Origin: Isoetes taiwanensis
Taxonomy: Eukaryota > Streptophyta > Lycopodiopsida > Isoetales > Isoetaceae
Assembly (NCBI GenBank): GCA_021234155.1
Contig: JAJEKV010000055.1
Coordinates: 2,165,090-2,229,089, forward strand
Direction: 5' to 3'
Length of the DNA stretch: 64,000 nt
Shown here one piece after another: positions 44,799 to 56,812 of this stretch. The position numbers and the translations under genes were made by a program. Each line of letters starts with the position of its first letter. The first letter of the stretch is position 1. Under the pieces are notes generated by a model. It had not been told where the DNA came from and did no database searches. It saw only the letters and a program-made list of their open reading frames with translations.

Positions 44799-47703
44799 AT
44801 GGATCCCGTCCCCAATGATTGCAGTGTGTCATGCAGCAGGTGTGGAGTTGTATCGTGTCAATCAGTAAAGATGATTGGAAGTACTTTTCAAATGATGGAT
44901 GATGCAAATGAGCTTTTAAGCAAGGCGTCTCGTCAACTAATAAATGCTGGGAAAAACCTGATAGATAACTCTAGGAGCTTGCCTGGAGAACAGACAGAAG
45001 ATGTCTTGGAAGCTAGTTTACATACTATTGAAGCATTCAGAAGTCTACTACAAAGCATTAGTGATGCCCTTGAATACCTTATGAACTGGTCTGACACAAT
45101 CAATGATGACAAGCGAGTTCAAAATGGGTGTTGTCAAAATGAAATGCATCCAGTGCAGGATCAAGAGTGTCCTTTCACAGAACAGATAAAACAGCTTGCA
45201 GGTACATAATCGGTAACTCTACATGGTTATAGTGTGTGATACATATATCTAGATACATATAGGGCCAGATGGCCTGAATGCTTTTTGACTGTGCTTGCTA
45301 AGAACAAACTCTTATGTTTGGTTTAGAAAATTATATAAAATCGACTATATCCAAGGTTGTTATGAACGTGGTAGCCAACATAGGTTCCAACATTTCATTT
45401 GAAGACCAAAAGAGGCATACACCTGGAAGGCAACCAAATGCTAGTCTTCAGCAATTAGAAGTCATGAACAATGCTTTCGGATTGACAAAACAGGCTGCTG
45501 AGCTGATCTTAAAAGCATCACAGACATTACAAACCGGTGGACCTGTAGCAGACAAAGCAGGACTAAGTATGCAGCAAATTTTGAGCACCAACACGGAAGA
45601 AGTTAACGTAAATGCTTCTTTTCAAAGCAACAAAATCATAGGTAGTCTATATTCTTTATTACTCGTGTTTAGAAAAGGAAACAAGTTTATCTGGTTTATA
45701 TTCTGCAAGGTCGCCTGGAAGAAGTTAGGGACATAATTGCAACGGATAAGGAATGTGCTTGCATGGTCTTGCAGACCTTACCGCGGAGAAGATCAACAGC
45801 AGACCTGTTGGAAATGGTTAATACAGTCAATGAATTACAAATTCAGGCCCAGGAATTTACACGGCTTGGTAAAGAGAATGGAGTGCAGGGTGAGAAGGAT
45901 GAATCGGGTAAATTTTCTCTACTATTCTCAGAGGTAAAAAGTAACTATAGGATTATCCATAAGTACAGAGTGATGTAGAGCATTCTTTACTCTGGCGAAC
46001 TGGGAACGAAACAACTTTTGGTAATTAGATTTTGAGATTCCAGGTGCACACACTGTAATGCAGGAGCCAAGGAATGTGGTGGAAAGGGTTGAACAGAGCC
46101 AACAAATCTCCAAGGAGATTTGTAATGTTGTAAATGCCTTGCAAATTCAATCTCTGGAGTTTTTGAACCAGAATGTAGTGCAGCAGATTGAAGATGAAGC
46201 AAGAAAGGCTAGTAATACCGGTATGATATTCTACTAGATATATTTAATTTGTCAAATGACAAGTGATTTTTGGCTTTATAGTAAGGAGATCGTGTTATGG
46301 GTTAGATTGACTTGAAAAGGGTTACAGGAGGAGACATGGTAGAAGTCGCCAAAGAATGCACACATGATGTTGCTCAAGAAAGATCAGTTGCTGGTGAGAC
46401 AACAAAGATAGCAGAAATTGTCGTGTGGAGTGGTTCTATAGATGTTCTTGATTTTGCTGAAGCTAATGAAGTGCAGCTTGGAGAAGACGAGCCAAGGAAA
46501 CAGAGTAGTGATGGTATATGTTGCATTACCATAAACCATGTTCCAGTAATAACCATTTACTTGGTACAGTCTTAGAACATGACCTTTCTTTTGAAGGCTA
46601 AACAAGAATGGTGGATAATAAGTCTATTGCAGTTAAAAAGTGAGCAGCAAAAGTGCACAGGCAACCTTTTTTAATATCAAAGTGCTTCTTTCAGGATATC
46701 CTAGCTTTAGCTATCTGTTGGACTGTCCATTTTGCACAACAAAAGATGGTGGCATGTGTGTCAAGTTGTATCGGCCCAGAAAATCAGATCTGCTCAAAAG
46801 AGTTGATAAGTCAAGATGTACCGTGCTGCAGCAAAATTTTCCAACCATTGAAAATATCAGACCATGGAACACAAAGGAGCTCAAACATTGGGTTTCCAGA
46901 AGAAAAATAGCATCTTCTCAAGGCATTGCAAAATGCATTTATATAATTTATCATCACTGGAGGAAATTTTGGACAAATGTTTGAAAGCATATTCCAATTG
47001 GTATACTAGGATTGAAGTATTTTGTTATGTCAGGAAGCTTAGGGGCTTGCAGAGAATCAACAAGTGCTCAAGACAACTGTTAGAAGTTTTGTGCAAGCAT
47101 TTGAATGATCCAAATCAAAGAGTTGCTTACGAGGCTCTGCTAACACTGGCAGAACTTTTTTTGGTTGTTGAGCTCAGTCTTGAATCGTCATTACAAACTG
47201 TTGTTCCACGTATTTTCCCGTGTTTGAAATGTTCCAGGGATTCTGTTAGGACGTTGAGCAAATCTGTGTTGGCAATTCTAGAAGAGATGTATGGGTTTCA
47301 GCCATTGTTACCGGCACTATTACGTTCACTTCATGAGCTGCATCCTCCACGTGCAAAAGTGATAATCTTGGACTTTGCCACAGCTGCATGTGTTAAATCA
47401 TCAACTAAGGGACATTCTGCTGTTTCAACCAAGCTTCTTCATCTTTGGTTAGCAAAACTTTCTCTTCTCTCGAATGGAAAAGATTCAAAATTGAAAGAGA
47501 CTGCAATTAAGAGTATTTTGGTTATCTTAACATGCATAGGGCCGTCTCCAGTATTCAATTCACTTCTTGGGTTGTCTTTAGATGAAAAGCATAACGTTCA
47601 TAAACTCCTACATCATTTGCCATTAGATGGTTATGAGATCCTTTCCTTCTTCCATCATCAATCAAGAACTGCAAGTAGGAAAAAGAAGAGGCTAGAAAAG
47701 TAG
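44799..47703 (+). CDS. Host gene: symmetrical coiled-motif exons followed by a HEAT/TOG (CLASP-like) region
   Basis: Exons 44799-45201, 45384-45641, 45710-45907, 46044-46220 and 46328-46513 have GT-AG borders. All their introns are phase 1, so the inner exons (258, 198, 177 and 186 nt) are symmetrical. Exons at 45710 and 46044 share a motif (VNELQIQAQEF and VNALQIQSLEF). The last open part, 46864-47703, reads ILDKCLKAYSNW, RQLLEVLCKHLNDPNQRVAYE, LQTVVPRIFPCLKCSRDSVR and RSLHELHPPRAKVIILDFAT, which resembles the C-terminal TOG/HEAT domain of CLASP microtubule-associated proteins. The link between 46513 and about 46930 is uncertain: three frames are open and a poly-A run at 46908 may hide an indel. 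The ATG at 44799 (ACACCATGG) is the best start, although upstream exons are possible. An AATAAA lies at 47867. Confidence 0.6.
46864..47703 (+). CDS. HEAT/TOG-like terminal exon
   Basis: The longest host-like frame. The real start of this exon is probably not the ATG at 46864 but an acceptor upstream. The domain begins near SSLEEILDKCLKAYSNW (about 46950). Two-helix repeats with LLP.LLRSLHELHPPRAKV match the pattern of a TOG array that binds tubulin or kinases. The protein ends RTASRKKKRLEK, a basic tail, with TAG at 47701-47703. Confidence 0.6.
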   Translation: MEHKGAQTLGFQKKNSIFSRHCKMHLYNLSSLEEILDKCLKAYSNWYTRIEVFCYVRKLRGLQRINKCSRQLLEVLCKHLNDPNQRVAYEALLTLAELFLVVELSLESSLQTVVPRIFPCLKCSRDSVRTLSKSVLAILEEMYGFQPLLPALLRSLHELHPPRAKVIILDFATAACVKSSTKGHSAVSTKLLHLWLAKLSLLSNGKDSKLKETAIKSILVILTCIGPSPVFNSLLGLSLDEKHNVHKLLHHLPLDGYEILSFFHHQSRTASRKKKRLEK

Positions 47704-47866
47704 CCAGGTTTCTAGTGCGCATCCCCTCATCACTGTGTTGTGTATCTTAGAAGGCATTGGTTTGCTTCACAAAAAAAAAAAAATCGAGAGAGGGCCACGT
47801 AAATAGACAAAATAGAAATCGAGATTTTGTGGCTCGTAGCTAGCTCAAGGAACACAATGCTAATTG

Positions 47867-47872
47867 AATAAA
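47867..47872 (+). terminator. Possible polyadenylation signal
   Basis: AATAAA 164 bp after the stop codon of the TOG-like exon. Confidence 0.4.
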
Positions 47873-48904
47873 CTACACGTTGTAAGCACAAATTTAACCA
47901 GTTTGTAGTGTTAAAGAGATGGAGAAATACAATGAAAAGACGAGAGAATAAAATTGCATTTAGGCACTTTCAATCTGGATTTTGAAGTATATCTTAAATA
48001 AATTTAGCATTTTGAATATACACATTCCATGCATCCTAATTATTTTGCCGTTTTTGCCCAAATAATGTGGAAGGATTGTGCAATTATTGCATTACCTAAA
48101 GAAGACTTAGCTTTTATATGTCTCAACAAGTCAATGTGCAGTATTTGAATAATTTATTCTAAAGAACAATGAGTTTCTTCAAACGTAAATGAATGGTGGT
48201 TTGTATACTTGTTTAAAAAGGCACGAAGGGTCTGTGTGTATACTAGTCTCGGACAAAAAAGGATTTTATTCATTTGTCAAAAATAAAAAATAAAGTGTCA
48301 CCAAAAAAAAAAAAAAAAAAAAAAAAAACTACGTAACAAGTAATTGATACTGTAAAATCACAAGACACTGATGCTGGGTAATAGGAAATTGATACTTGGA
48401 GTTGGGAACGTAATTTACTAGGCTATAGAAGATATGCATAGCTGTATAGTCGATTTACCATATAGTTTATTTTGCAATGAATAAGTCTGTTAAGTGTGGA
48501 AGCATGAACCGGGGGTTGCATGGCTCGATTGTGGGGTACTGCAGTCAAGTTCTAGTACTAGTAAAGTTTGACCAAGTACCAAGGGGGTTGTTATTCGAGT
48601 ACATACTAGTATTCTATGGTATATGTGCATGCAACATGGATGAACCATTGGAATGGTCCATGTGAAGGATCGTAAGATCCTCTAATGGATACAAGTTTAA
48701 ATCATCTAGATGTATGAGAATCAACGTGCTCTTGGGGATATGTAGAGAAGAAGTATGAGTTGGTATTTTAAGACATGTATATACAGGCCTCAAAAAGGGG
48801 TTATGCATCAAGGTATTGCATGAAGTAGGATGATCGCTAGGAAGAAAAAGTTGTCCAATATATTTCATGAAGAAGGATCCATAGACCTTTAGGCCAAAGT
48901 CCTA
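47873..48904. other. Non-coding, with a 26-nt poly-A run
   Basis: A run of 26 A residues at 48303-48328, which might be the tail of an unrecognised retroposed sequence. No gene seen. Confidence 0.4.
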
Positions 48905-48924
48905 TGGAAGGAAGGAAGGAAGGT
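48905..48924 (-). repeat. LINE 3' microsatellite tail
   Basis: GGAAGGAAGGAAGG on the plus strand, immediately before TATTTTTATCGTCC. Replaces a poly-A tail. Confidence 0.75.
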
Positions 48925-49405
48925 ATTTTTATCGTCCACAGAGACCAATCGGTCTATGGGACCCAATACAAAAGCGCAGCAAGCGGATTACTACCCGGAT
49001 TAAAAAACCCCCGCCCCGAAAGGGTTTTCGAGGGAAAAATCGTGGCAGCAATCAGCCTGCTGACAAACTGTTCCAATATACAAAATGAAAAAACACACAA
49101 ATATATACACTCATGCACCGCGAGTGCAGAGTGCGATGACGGCGGCGACGACGGGGGCAAAGGTGAGCTCGCGGATCCAAAGTACCACCGAATGTACGAC
49201 CCCGAAAGCACGCATCGAGGGCGTGTTCATCGGCAAATGTAGGGCAAGTCCTACCGCATTACTAAGGGAGCGTGATCACGGCCTTGATCGACCGGATCTT
49301 TGGGCAACTCTGGAAAGTGTGACACTCATCCTCAATGGCACCCGTTTGACAAAGACAGACAGAGCACATCCGGCCGGAGCTCCCCAATCCACCCGCCTGC
49401 CTCGA

Positions 49406-49978
49406 TCACGAAGATGGTGGGCACCGTGCGAATGGAGGCAATGAGTCCAGGCTTTTCGTGGGTGGGGAACGCAGTAGAGCTGCGGGCCCCGCTAACACTG
49501 GGGTTGATGTGCTCCTTGTAATGGGCCTTGACCTCGCTCTAGGCCCGGTCCCGTGAGCTTGCCAAGGAAGCAAGCGTCCCGTGTACTCCCACAGGCTGTC
49601 ACGATCGGCCTCTGTGTCCACCTGCACGCACCTGTGCTCCTCGCGACGTTCCATCCGGGCGAACCAATCGATCTCTCTTACCCCTCCAACAAGTTCCACG
49701 AGCCGGCTGCGGGCCCATTGCCACAACAGAAGCCCGTGTGGGAGCCGAGCATCACCCATATTAACCACTTTTTGAAAATAGACGATGTGTCTATCAAGGG
49801 CTGCCACGCTGGCGGCAAGAATCCGGTTCCTGCAGCCCGACCCGATAGGGGACCAAGGTTTCACCCAAGTGCCCGTGCCAAAAATGCCTTCTCGTGCACC
49901 GCCCAAGTCATTCCAGTTTGCCAAAGAGACGCACTGTGCCCCAAACCTCGACCCCCGCATGAAGGACCGCTCGACCAA
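49406..49978 (-). pseudogene. LINE C-terminal domain
   Basis: 190-residue frame after the RT. Contains GCRNRILAASVAALDRHIVY and WARSRLVELVGGVREIDWFA. No catalytic motif recognised. Typical of the helical region between RT and zinc finger. Confidence 0.6.
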
Positions 49979-50065
49979 GGTTCAAAACAGATGTGACTGA
50001 TGGCCCCAATCATAGAGCTCACCGGTGATCAAGTTCAAGATGGCATAAAGCGCCGGCCTGCATTG

Positions 50066-51074
50066 TCACATTGGATGGGCGCCCCAACAGAGCGAGGAGG
50101 GGAACTCCACCCCTAGGTACTTGTAGGTGGGCGTGACCTCCACAGTGCCGCCCCCGATATGTGAGTCTTGAGGAGGCGTGGGGGTGGCATGAAGAGGATA
50201 TGAGAACCACCACGGTCTTGGTCGATTCACGCCGCATGTCCAGAGCCCCAGTAATGTGTCTAGGCATCCGCACGAGACCGCATAGCTTCTAGGGTGTGGG
50301 GCGGTAAGGTCAACATCATCCGCATAGATGAGCCGCGGATGACCGGTATGCCATCCCCCCATGCGCAGAGAAGCCGTAGGCTCTAACCGACAATGTAGAG
50401 GCCAAAATGTGTTGGTGAGAGGGGGGGCCCCCCGGACCCCTGATACATCGGGTGAATGCTTGGCCCGCCGGTTGCCCCAGTTCATACGTACCAGATATGG
50501 CATTCCGCACATTGCAGCGTAGCCCCCGCTTGACGCAGTTTAGCCCATAGCTTTTCCTGGGACCGTATCAAAAGCCTTCAAGTCCACAAAGCAAAGATAC
50601 AAGTCCCGGCCGATGGTTCCGGGCTGTCTTCAATCGCGTGCCCGCAATGTAAAGATATGGTCAATCGCTGAGTGGCGGGGTCTAAAGCCTGTTTGTGTGA
50701 GGGCTCGCGACATCTGCCGCCCGCCTAGCGGGTCAACTGGCCGCCGAGAATGCCAAATGCAACAGTTTGGCAAGCGGAATCGACCATGATCGTCCGGAAT
50801 TGGCGGACAAAGTGGGTCGCCCCGCCTTGTGAATGGGGACAACCCTGCTTGTGGTCCATTGTCGGGGGAAACCTTCCTGCAATGCTCTGTTGAACAAGGT
50901 AGTGAGGATCGGCACCAGCGGCTGCCCTGCCCATTTGAGTAACTTCGGCACGATACCATCGAGGTCAATCGCCTTCCCATTAGCCCGACCATTGCGTGCC
51001 CTCCATAACATCCTCTCATGAGAACCAATGGGGGCCATCCCGGGGGGTATGGGCGACGCCCCCTCGTGGATCAT
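50066..51074 (-). pseudogene. LINE reverse transcriptase, frameshifted
   Basis: Frames 51074-50733, 51028-50630 and 50512-50066 cover the RT. The active-site motif is IYADD near 50320-50330, followed by TPTYKYLGVEF. It copies the element RNA at the nicked target. Confidence 0.8.
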
Positions 51075-51874
51075 AGAGCCGCCGTAGTAATCGTCCCACC
51101 GCCCGTGATGTCCCTCAGAGGGTCAATGGCCTTCAAAGCACTCTCTCTCTCGCCAAAAGGTTCGAGGATGAGTGTCCAAAGAAGCCGAACATCTCCCTGA
51201 TGATACCGGCAAGGTACCGCGCCTTTGTCTCCTTCAGATGGGCGCCGTACTGTGTGGTGGCCTGCAAGCGGGTACCTGGATCCAGGATGTGACGGAGCTG
51301 GCGCTTGCGTTCTATACACTCCGCATCAAACCACCGGTTACGCGAAAATGTTGCTGTCCCCGAAATATTCGCTGGGGGGGGGTTGCTAAAGCACCTCCGG
51401 CCCGCCGCATCCCGTAATAGCCGAAGTCAACTGGTCTGCCTGGCCGCTTCTAGTGTGGGGTCCGCAGAATTGGCCGGGTAGCGCCCATGAGCATCTCGGG
51501 CGTAGTCCTCTACCCGCTCATAATCTAGTCGCGAATCGAGGATGGCGAGGGTTAGCATTTGGGGGTTCTCCGCGCTTGCCAAACCATGTCCAAATAAAGT
51601 GGGAGGTGATCCGAGTCGACCTCCTCATCCCCGATCGCTTGCGCCCACCCGAAACGACCGATGAGATGCATATCTTGCGCAGCCTAGGAGCACATAGTCC
51701 ACCACACTAGACCCTCCCCCGGATTGTCCCTACCAGCAGGTGCACTTAAGCAGAAGCGGCCACCGTGATGTGCCATTGCAAATCATCAAGTCAAAAATAC
51801 CACATAATGTAAGCAAATCGGCTCGCTAAAGCGAGTGACTTTGGCCATCATCCGATCCTCCGCCAGGTTGCGTC

Positions 51875-52057
51875 TCATGGGACGTAAGCCGCAGGACATC
51901 GTCGTCGTGAGGGGTCAAGTCTCATGGGCTGCTCTACTCCTGTCCGTGCATTGAAATCCCCAAGAAGGACAACCTTACCCAACTGCTTGTGCTGCTGTAT
52001 GTCATCATATAGATGGGAGGGGAGGAAATTGTTATAGCTATTATAAGAGCGTGCCAT
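51875..52057 (-). pseudogene. LINE endonuclease fragment (APE type)
   Basis: 60 residues with VVLLGDFNARTG, the GDFN catalytic motif of apurinic-type endonucleases. Upstream part absent. Confidence 0.75.
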
Positions 52058-54076
52058 GCATACTAATCCCTAGGGCATCCAAGGTTAAGGAACTTACCAG
52101 AAGGTGGTTTAGTATATGTTAACTAGTTGTAGATTGCCTCTTGTAGTTAGAGATAATTTTAAATGGCCAAAGTTTTGTAACTAAAGTGGAAAAATTAAGA
52201 AACATTAAAGTGTCTTGAAATTAAACCCAAAACTATTGGGTTGGACGTACTTGACGATTTTTGAATGGCTGCATATCTAAAAGGGTGTTCAAAATTGCCT
52301 TCTGAACTTCCACTGAGATACGATCTATTCAGGGAGAGGAAGATAGCATAACAAAGACTTGACACAATCCTATTAGCTCCTTCTTGAGATATCAATCAAT
52401 GTCTTTACCTTACTATTCTGGCCTTCCATTGTTTAGCCTATGTTCGTCACCAGGTTTTCCATTTATCTACGCGGTTCTTTTGCTTCCTCAGTTCCACTGC
52501 TCATATTGTTGTTTTGCATAATTCCTCGTTGCTTTATTAGTCCGATTAATCCATTTGATTGCATTAGTTTTGGTTGCTCTATTTGCATTGGTTCTTTGAG
52601 CCTCATACTGCTTTTCTCCATTTATACATGGTTGGCTTCCATTGCTTGTTTGGTTGTCTTTACTATATCTTGTTGTTGCCATGTGTCTCATCGCTTCTAA
52701 TGTGTCTATTCTATTCTATTCTATTCTATTCTTTGTTCAATTTGCCATTAGTTACTCCCATTATCTCCTCCTTTGCCTTAGTTTCTCCATTGTTCCATTG
52801 CTTCTTGGCTTCACTGCTTCTACTTTAATCTTTATCCTCTTATCCCAGTTTCTCAACTTTGTGCGTACCACCGAAATGGCCAATTTTTCCTAACTCTAAC
52901 ACTTTGACAGTTGCCGTGGTTGATTTTTCCTTGCCTTGCAGTTTGGAGCGATAGTCGAGACGATGGATTTCGGCATATATTTTGGGGCTGCATGTCTCGA
53001 GGATCATTGGGTTCTTTCGAGTTGTCGCTTTTCGTGGACTGTCATGGGCATGGGCGCATTTCCACCGCATTTTTCGGTTAATTGCTCTTCGCATCGGTTA
53101 TTTATCGTTAGGGTCTCGAAAATCCGAGTGGACGAGGGTTTTTAATCTCGATGTGACCAAACTTTCACATATTTCTACAACTTTTCTCTGATAGTCATTT
53201 CAAAAATCAGCCAAAAATATTGAGTAAAACTCGAGATATCATCATTTTAGTGTGCAGACCTTTTTTTTGTCTCAGGGAAACGCAATCGCCACGGGAGATT
53301 CACCTCCTTTAAAAGAAATATGGCACCTACATACATAGGGTGGTAAAAAAAACCCTATATATGCCAGTTCTGTAATAAAAAACACTTAGCATACAATTTT
53401 TGAATTGTGCCACACATATATCCCCTCCAAGTTTTGTAAGTCAATTCCTCATTAAAGAACCCCTCTATATGACCTTATATCAAAATTATTTTCATATAGC
53501 CCCCTATTTGTATACATAATATTTTTTTTTTTAATATATACATTTACCAAATATTGTTGATAATTGAGCTGAAATATAATGTTTGCTCAATATAGTGTTT
53601 ATAGTGTTTTAGTTTTGGTGTGTTATGGGAGATGTTGTTTTTTTGGGTTGGAAAATAAATAAAAATTCAAAAGCATTGACAAGTTTATGCATAACATATA
53701 AAATATTAAATATAACCCAAATTTTGTAACACACCAAAATAAAAAATCTCAAATTTTTTTGGATAAAAAACACGGCCAATAAACCGTGGCCACTATAACA
53801 TCATCTCCCAAGTAAAAAATGAAAGAGGCCCAAAAACTAAACTGCCCAACCCACCAATCTTAGTTTCAATATCTTCATAAAAGCTTACTGCACTACAATG
53901 ATGTTTGGCATATAGTTTGCAGTGCTGCCTTTTGCAGGTCTTCTGGTTTGTTTAACCATGGTTAAGCTTTGGAAGTATCCAAGCCTCTTCTGTTCATCTT
54001 CTCTTTTCTGTTCTACTGTATGAATCCAAAATCGAGCCCTAAATTTTGCTATGCATACACTTGGAAAGGCAGATAA
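52058..54076. other. Non-coding; TATTC microsatellite and interleaved inverted repeats
   Basis: A (TCTAT)n run is at 52706-52734. Positions 53602-53624 pair with 53722-53744, and 53626-53639 with 53798-53811, in an interleaved order. Around 52900-53250 the sequence has mixed composition with no recognised gene. Confidence 0.4.
52706..52734 (+). repeat. (TCTAT)n microsatellite
   Basis: Almost six units, perfect. Confidence 0.9.
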
Positions 54077-55142
54077 TGTGATGCTCGAATTTATACGATG
54101 CTCCCATCATATAAATATGGGAAATTCCCCTCCCATGGCGGCTACATCACCACAGAAAGGCCCTCCGTCTGCCTCAGACCACTTGTGATGGCCAAGTGTC
54201 CAGGTAAAGGACGCGAAGGTGTCATTTAGAAAAATATAGCGGAAGCGTACATACATATTAGCACCTAGCACATAATATATAAAATAGTAAGCCACCCTAA
54301 AGGGTGACCCATCCATCAATATTACAACACATCATAACAGTAGGAAACATAACAAATGCATCAAAAATGAAGGGCCTATTCCCAGGCTTAGACTCAATGG
54401 TGTCAACTGACATGCAGGGCCTCCGGATATCAACAGACAGAATAGTGGCAATGGCGTTGGCTGGCATAGAATGATGGCTAAGATAGTCCACTCCATCCGC
54501 CCATCCTGTGCACAATTTGCAGATAGGCTGAATCATGCTATGGCATGGTTGTAGCCTTTCGGAGAGGCAATCTCATGGAGTCACCCTATGAGACTACTCT
54601 GGGTTACATCTCCCCGGTCCGATAAGGCAAGGAAAGGAGGAATCCCTTCCCAGAGCATGGTGCTTCCATGGCGGCTAGAGGATCGTGGCTCAACTGGCGA
54701 CCACGCATCCGTACCCGACTTGAACCCCCCAAATCCATTGGCCATTTCAGTGCACCCATCGAGCCCAGGACGTCCCTATAGGTATGTATGTTGCGACCCA
54801 TGAGGTGTCAGACCCATACGCAATGATCGATTATAAACCCAGCCACTATAGGCAGCCTTGTAGCCACGCTAGGCAAGGTCCCACCTCCACTTTACCACCA
54901 TGATCCTTATATGGTGCTCAACCAGATCATACCATCAACAACCAGGAGGGCTCTTGTGCACAGGCCACATTTAACGGGATTTAAGGGTTCTAACTAGGAG
55001 CATCTCTATTCCTAGATGGCCTTTATGTCTCTACCCTCCTTTAACCCATACACACAGGAGGAACAGAAAGAGAGCAATCATATACGAACATCCATCCTAA
55101 TCTCAAATAAAACATAAAATAGAGTCTACTCATCCATCTAGT

Positions 55143-55996
55143 TGTTAAAATTATGGTTCATCTCATGATTTATCATTTAACAGAAGGAGAACAAATATGG
55201 TTCATTCATTTAACAGAAGGAGAACAAATCACGGGAATAATAGATCAGGTTGATTCTGCAACACTGAAAGATGACATGAACCTCAGTTTATTATGGTTGA
55301 GCTAGGCCCAATTCTAGTCCTTCAAATCCAGCAAAGTGAATGTGAATACTCAAAGGTATTAATATGTATTCACATATCGAAGGTTGGAGTTTACTAGGTA
55401 ATATTGTGCAGTATGCACATTTCGAAGGTCGAAGGTTAAGAAAATTATTGTACATAAAATGGAAAGTTGACCCTAAGCAAATCTCGGTCCAATGAACCCG
55501 AGACAGTTAGAAATTCATGGAGCTCGGTCGAATGCGGATTGTACAGGTATGATGATTGAGTTCGGTGGTCTCCCAAGACCGTCGGACCGATTAATGTAAA
55601 TACAAGAAGAAGAGTTGTAGATAGGGATGGAGATTACAGGGGAAAGGGGAATCCGGAGGATAACACATCAAAGTTTTACTTACGATTTATAAGGTGAGAC
55701 ATTGTATATGGATAATGCTGAAGTTAAGTCCTTTCGAAATTATCATAGTCTTTGATTTCATATAAATGTGGTTGTGAAGCATTAAACTATATGATAAGAA
55801 ATTAAATTTGTGGTAAGTCATTAGATTAATGACTTGAAGTTCTTATGACAAGGATTTCTATCTTTGATGATATTGTTATTAACATTGAGATTGTTGTAAG
55901 CATTGAGCTAAATCCATTGTGATTATTGAGCACTATGACATAAGGTGTTTTACACATTGCATTGTTACTGTGGAAAATTCAGTCTGCATACTAACA
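55143..55996 (+). repeat. Copia 5' LTR
   Basis: 854 bp, TGTTAAAA...CTAACA. Confidence 0.92.
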
Positions 55997-55997
55997 G

Positions 55998-56009
55998 TGG
56001 TATCAGAGC
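55998..56009 (+). promoter_or_regulatory. Copia primer binding site
   Basis: TGGTATCAGAGC, exact initiator-Met tRNA site, one base after the LTR. Confidence 0.92.
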
Positions 56010-56023
56010 TAGTTACAGCAATC

Positions 56024-56812
56024 ATGTCCAGCAGATTTGGAGCAGGCCTCTTAAGTGCCATAGAGGTGTTCAAAGGAGACTCGGGTTTCCAAGTTTGGAA
56101 GGAGAAAATCAAGCACATGTTGCAGGTAGAAGACTTATGGGATCTGATAGATTCTGCTGAAGGGGAATCTAGGATCAGGAGTCTTACTAGCAGAACTGTT
56201 GAAGGCAGTTCCAACTCGAATGATGGAGAGACTGTTGAAGTCACAAGTGAGACATCAGCAAGAAGGGGAGTGGGCGAAAATGCTAGGGTAAGGGAGGCCC
56301 AAGGCATAATTATAAGCAAGGTAAGTTCCAGCATTGTGCTAAAGCTAAGGGGTATGACACCCAAGCAAATGTGGAATTACCTGATCTCAAACTATGAGGA
56401 AAAGACATCCTCACAGATAGATGTATTGGAGAATGAATTGAGGAGACTGAAATTCCACGAAAATGATGACATTAATGATTTTCTACAGAAATTTGACAAT
56501 GTTATTGCAGATTTAGAGGGAGCTGGAGTAATGTATACTCAAAGAATGTTAGGCCGCCATGTCTCGAAAGCAAGATCCAGTTTAGGTAACATCTCTATGT
56601 TCATAAAAACCATTGCAAAAACAAAAGTTGAGGCAGAACGAATGCTTAAGACAGAAATTGAGCAAGGAAAAGTGCTAGGTGAGGAGGAAGCATCACAAAT
56701 ACTGTTTGTAAAGGGGAAAAATGACAGCAAATTAGGTCCCTGTTACAACTGCAATAAATATGGGCATCTCAAGGTAAATTGCCCAAAGATTATCAAAGGA
56801 AATTGTTTATAA
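56024..56812 (+). CDS. Copia gag
   Basis: Frame is open from 55919, but the ATG at 56024 (MSSRFGAGLLSAIEVFKGDS) is the likely start, 15 bp after the PBS. About 260 residues with the UBN2-type capsid pattern (FQVWKEKIKHML, LRGMTPKQMWNYL, VLENELRRLKFHE) and a zinc knuckle CYNCNKYGHLKVNC near 56741. It ends at 56812; the pol frame starts nearby in another frame. Confidence 0.85.
   Translation: MSSRFGAGLLSAIEVFKGDSGFQVWKEKIKHMLQVEDLWDLIDSAEGESRIRSLTSRTVEGSSNSNDGETVEVTSETSARRGVGENARVREAQGIIISKVSSSIVLKLRGMTPKQMWNYLISNYEEKTSSQIDVLENELRRLKFHENDDINDFLQKFDNVIADLEGAGVMYTQRMLGRHVSKARSSLGNISMFIKTIAKTKVEAERMLKTEIEQGKVLGEEEASQILFVKGKNDSKLGPCYNCNKYGHLKVNCPKIIKGNCL

Larger units (their letters stand above)
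48905..52057 (-). mobile_element. LINE (non-LTR retrotransposon), 5'-truncated and frameshifted
   Basis: On the minus strand the order is endonuclease end (52057-51875, KVVLLGDFNARTG), a linker, RT fingers/palm (51074-50630, GIVPKLLKW, PRQWTTSRVVPIHKAG), RT palm with YADD (50512-50066, LIYADDVDLTA, TYKYLGVEF), a C-terminal domain (49978-49406), and a Cys-rich zinc finger near 49364-49300 (CSVCLCQTGAIEDECHTFQS). The 3' end is GGACGATAAAAATAC followed by a CTTC repeat (48905-48924). The N-terminal part of the endonuclease is missing, so the copy is 5'-truncated, as usual for target-primed insertion. At least five frame breaks. Confidence 0.85.

Noticed and set aside
49553-50000. Plus-strand Pro-rich open frames over the LINE
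   Set aside because: Antisense of the LINE C-terminal domain in GC-rich sequence.
52440-52893. Overlapping hydrophobic open frames
   Set aside because: They run over a TCTAT microsatellite and T-rich DNA in several frames at once, so the membrane-like composition is a base-composition effect.
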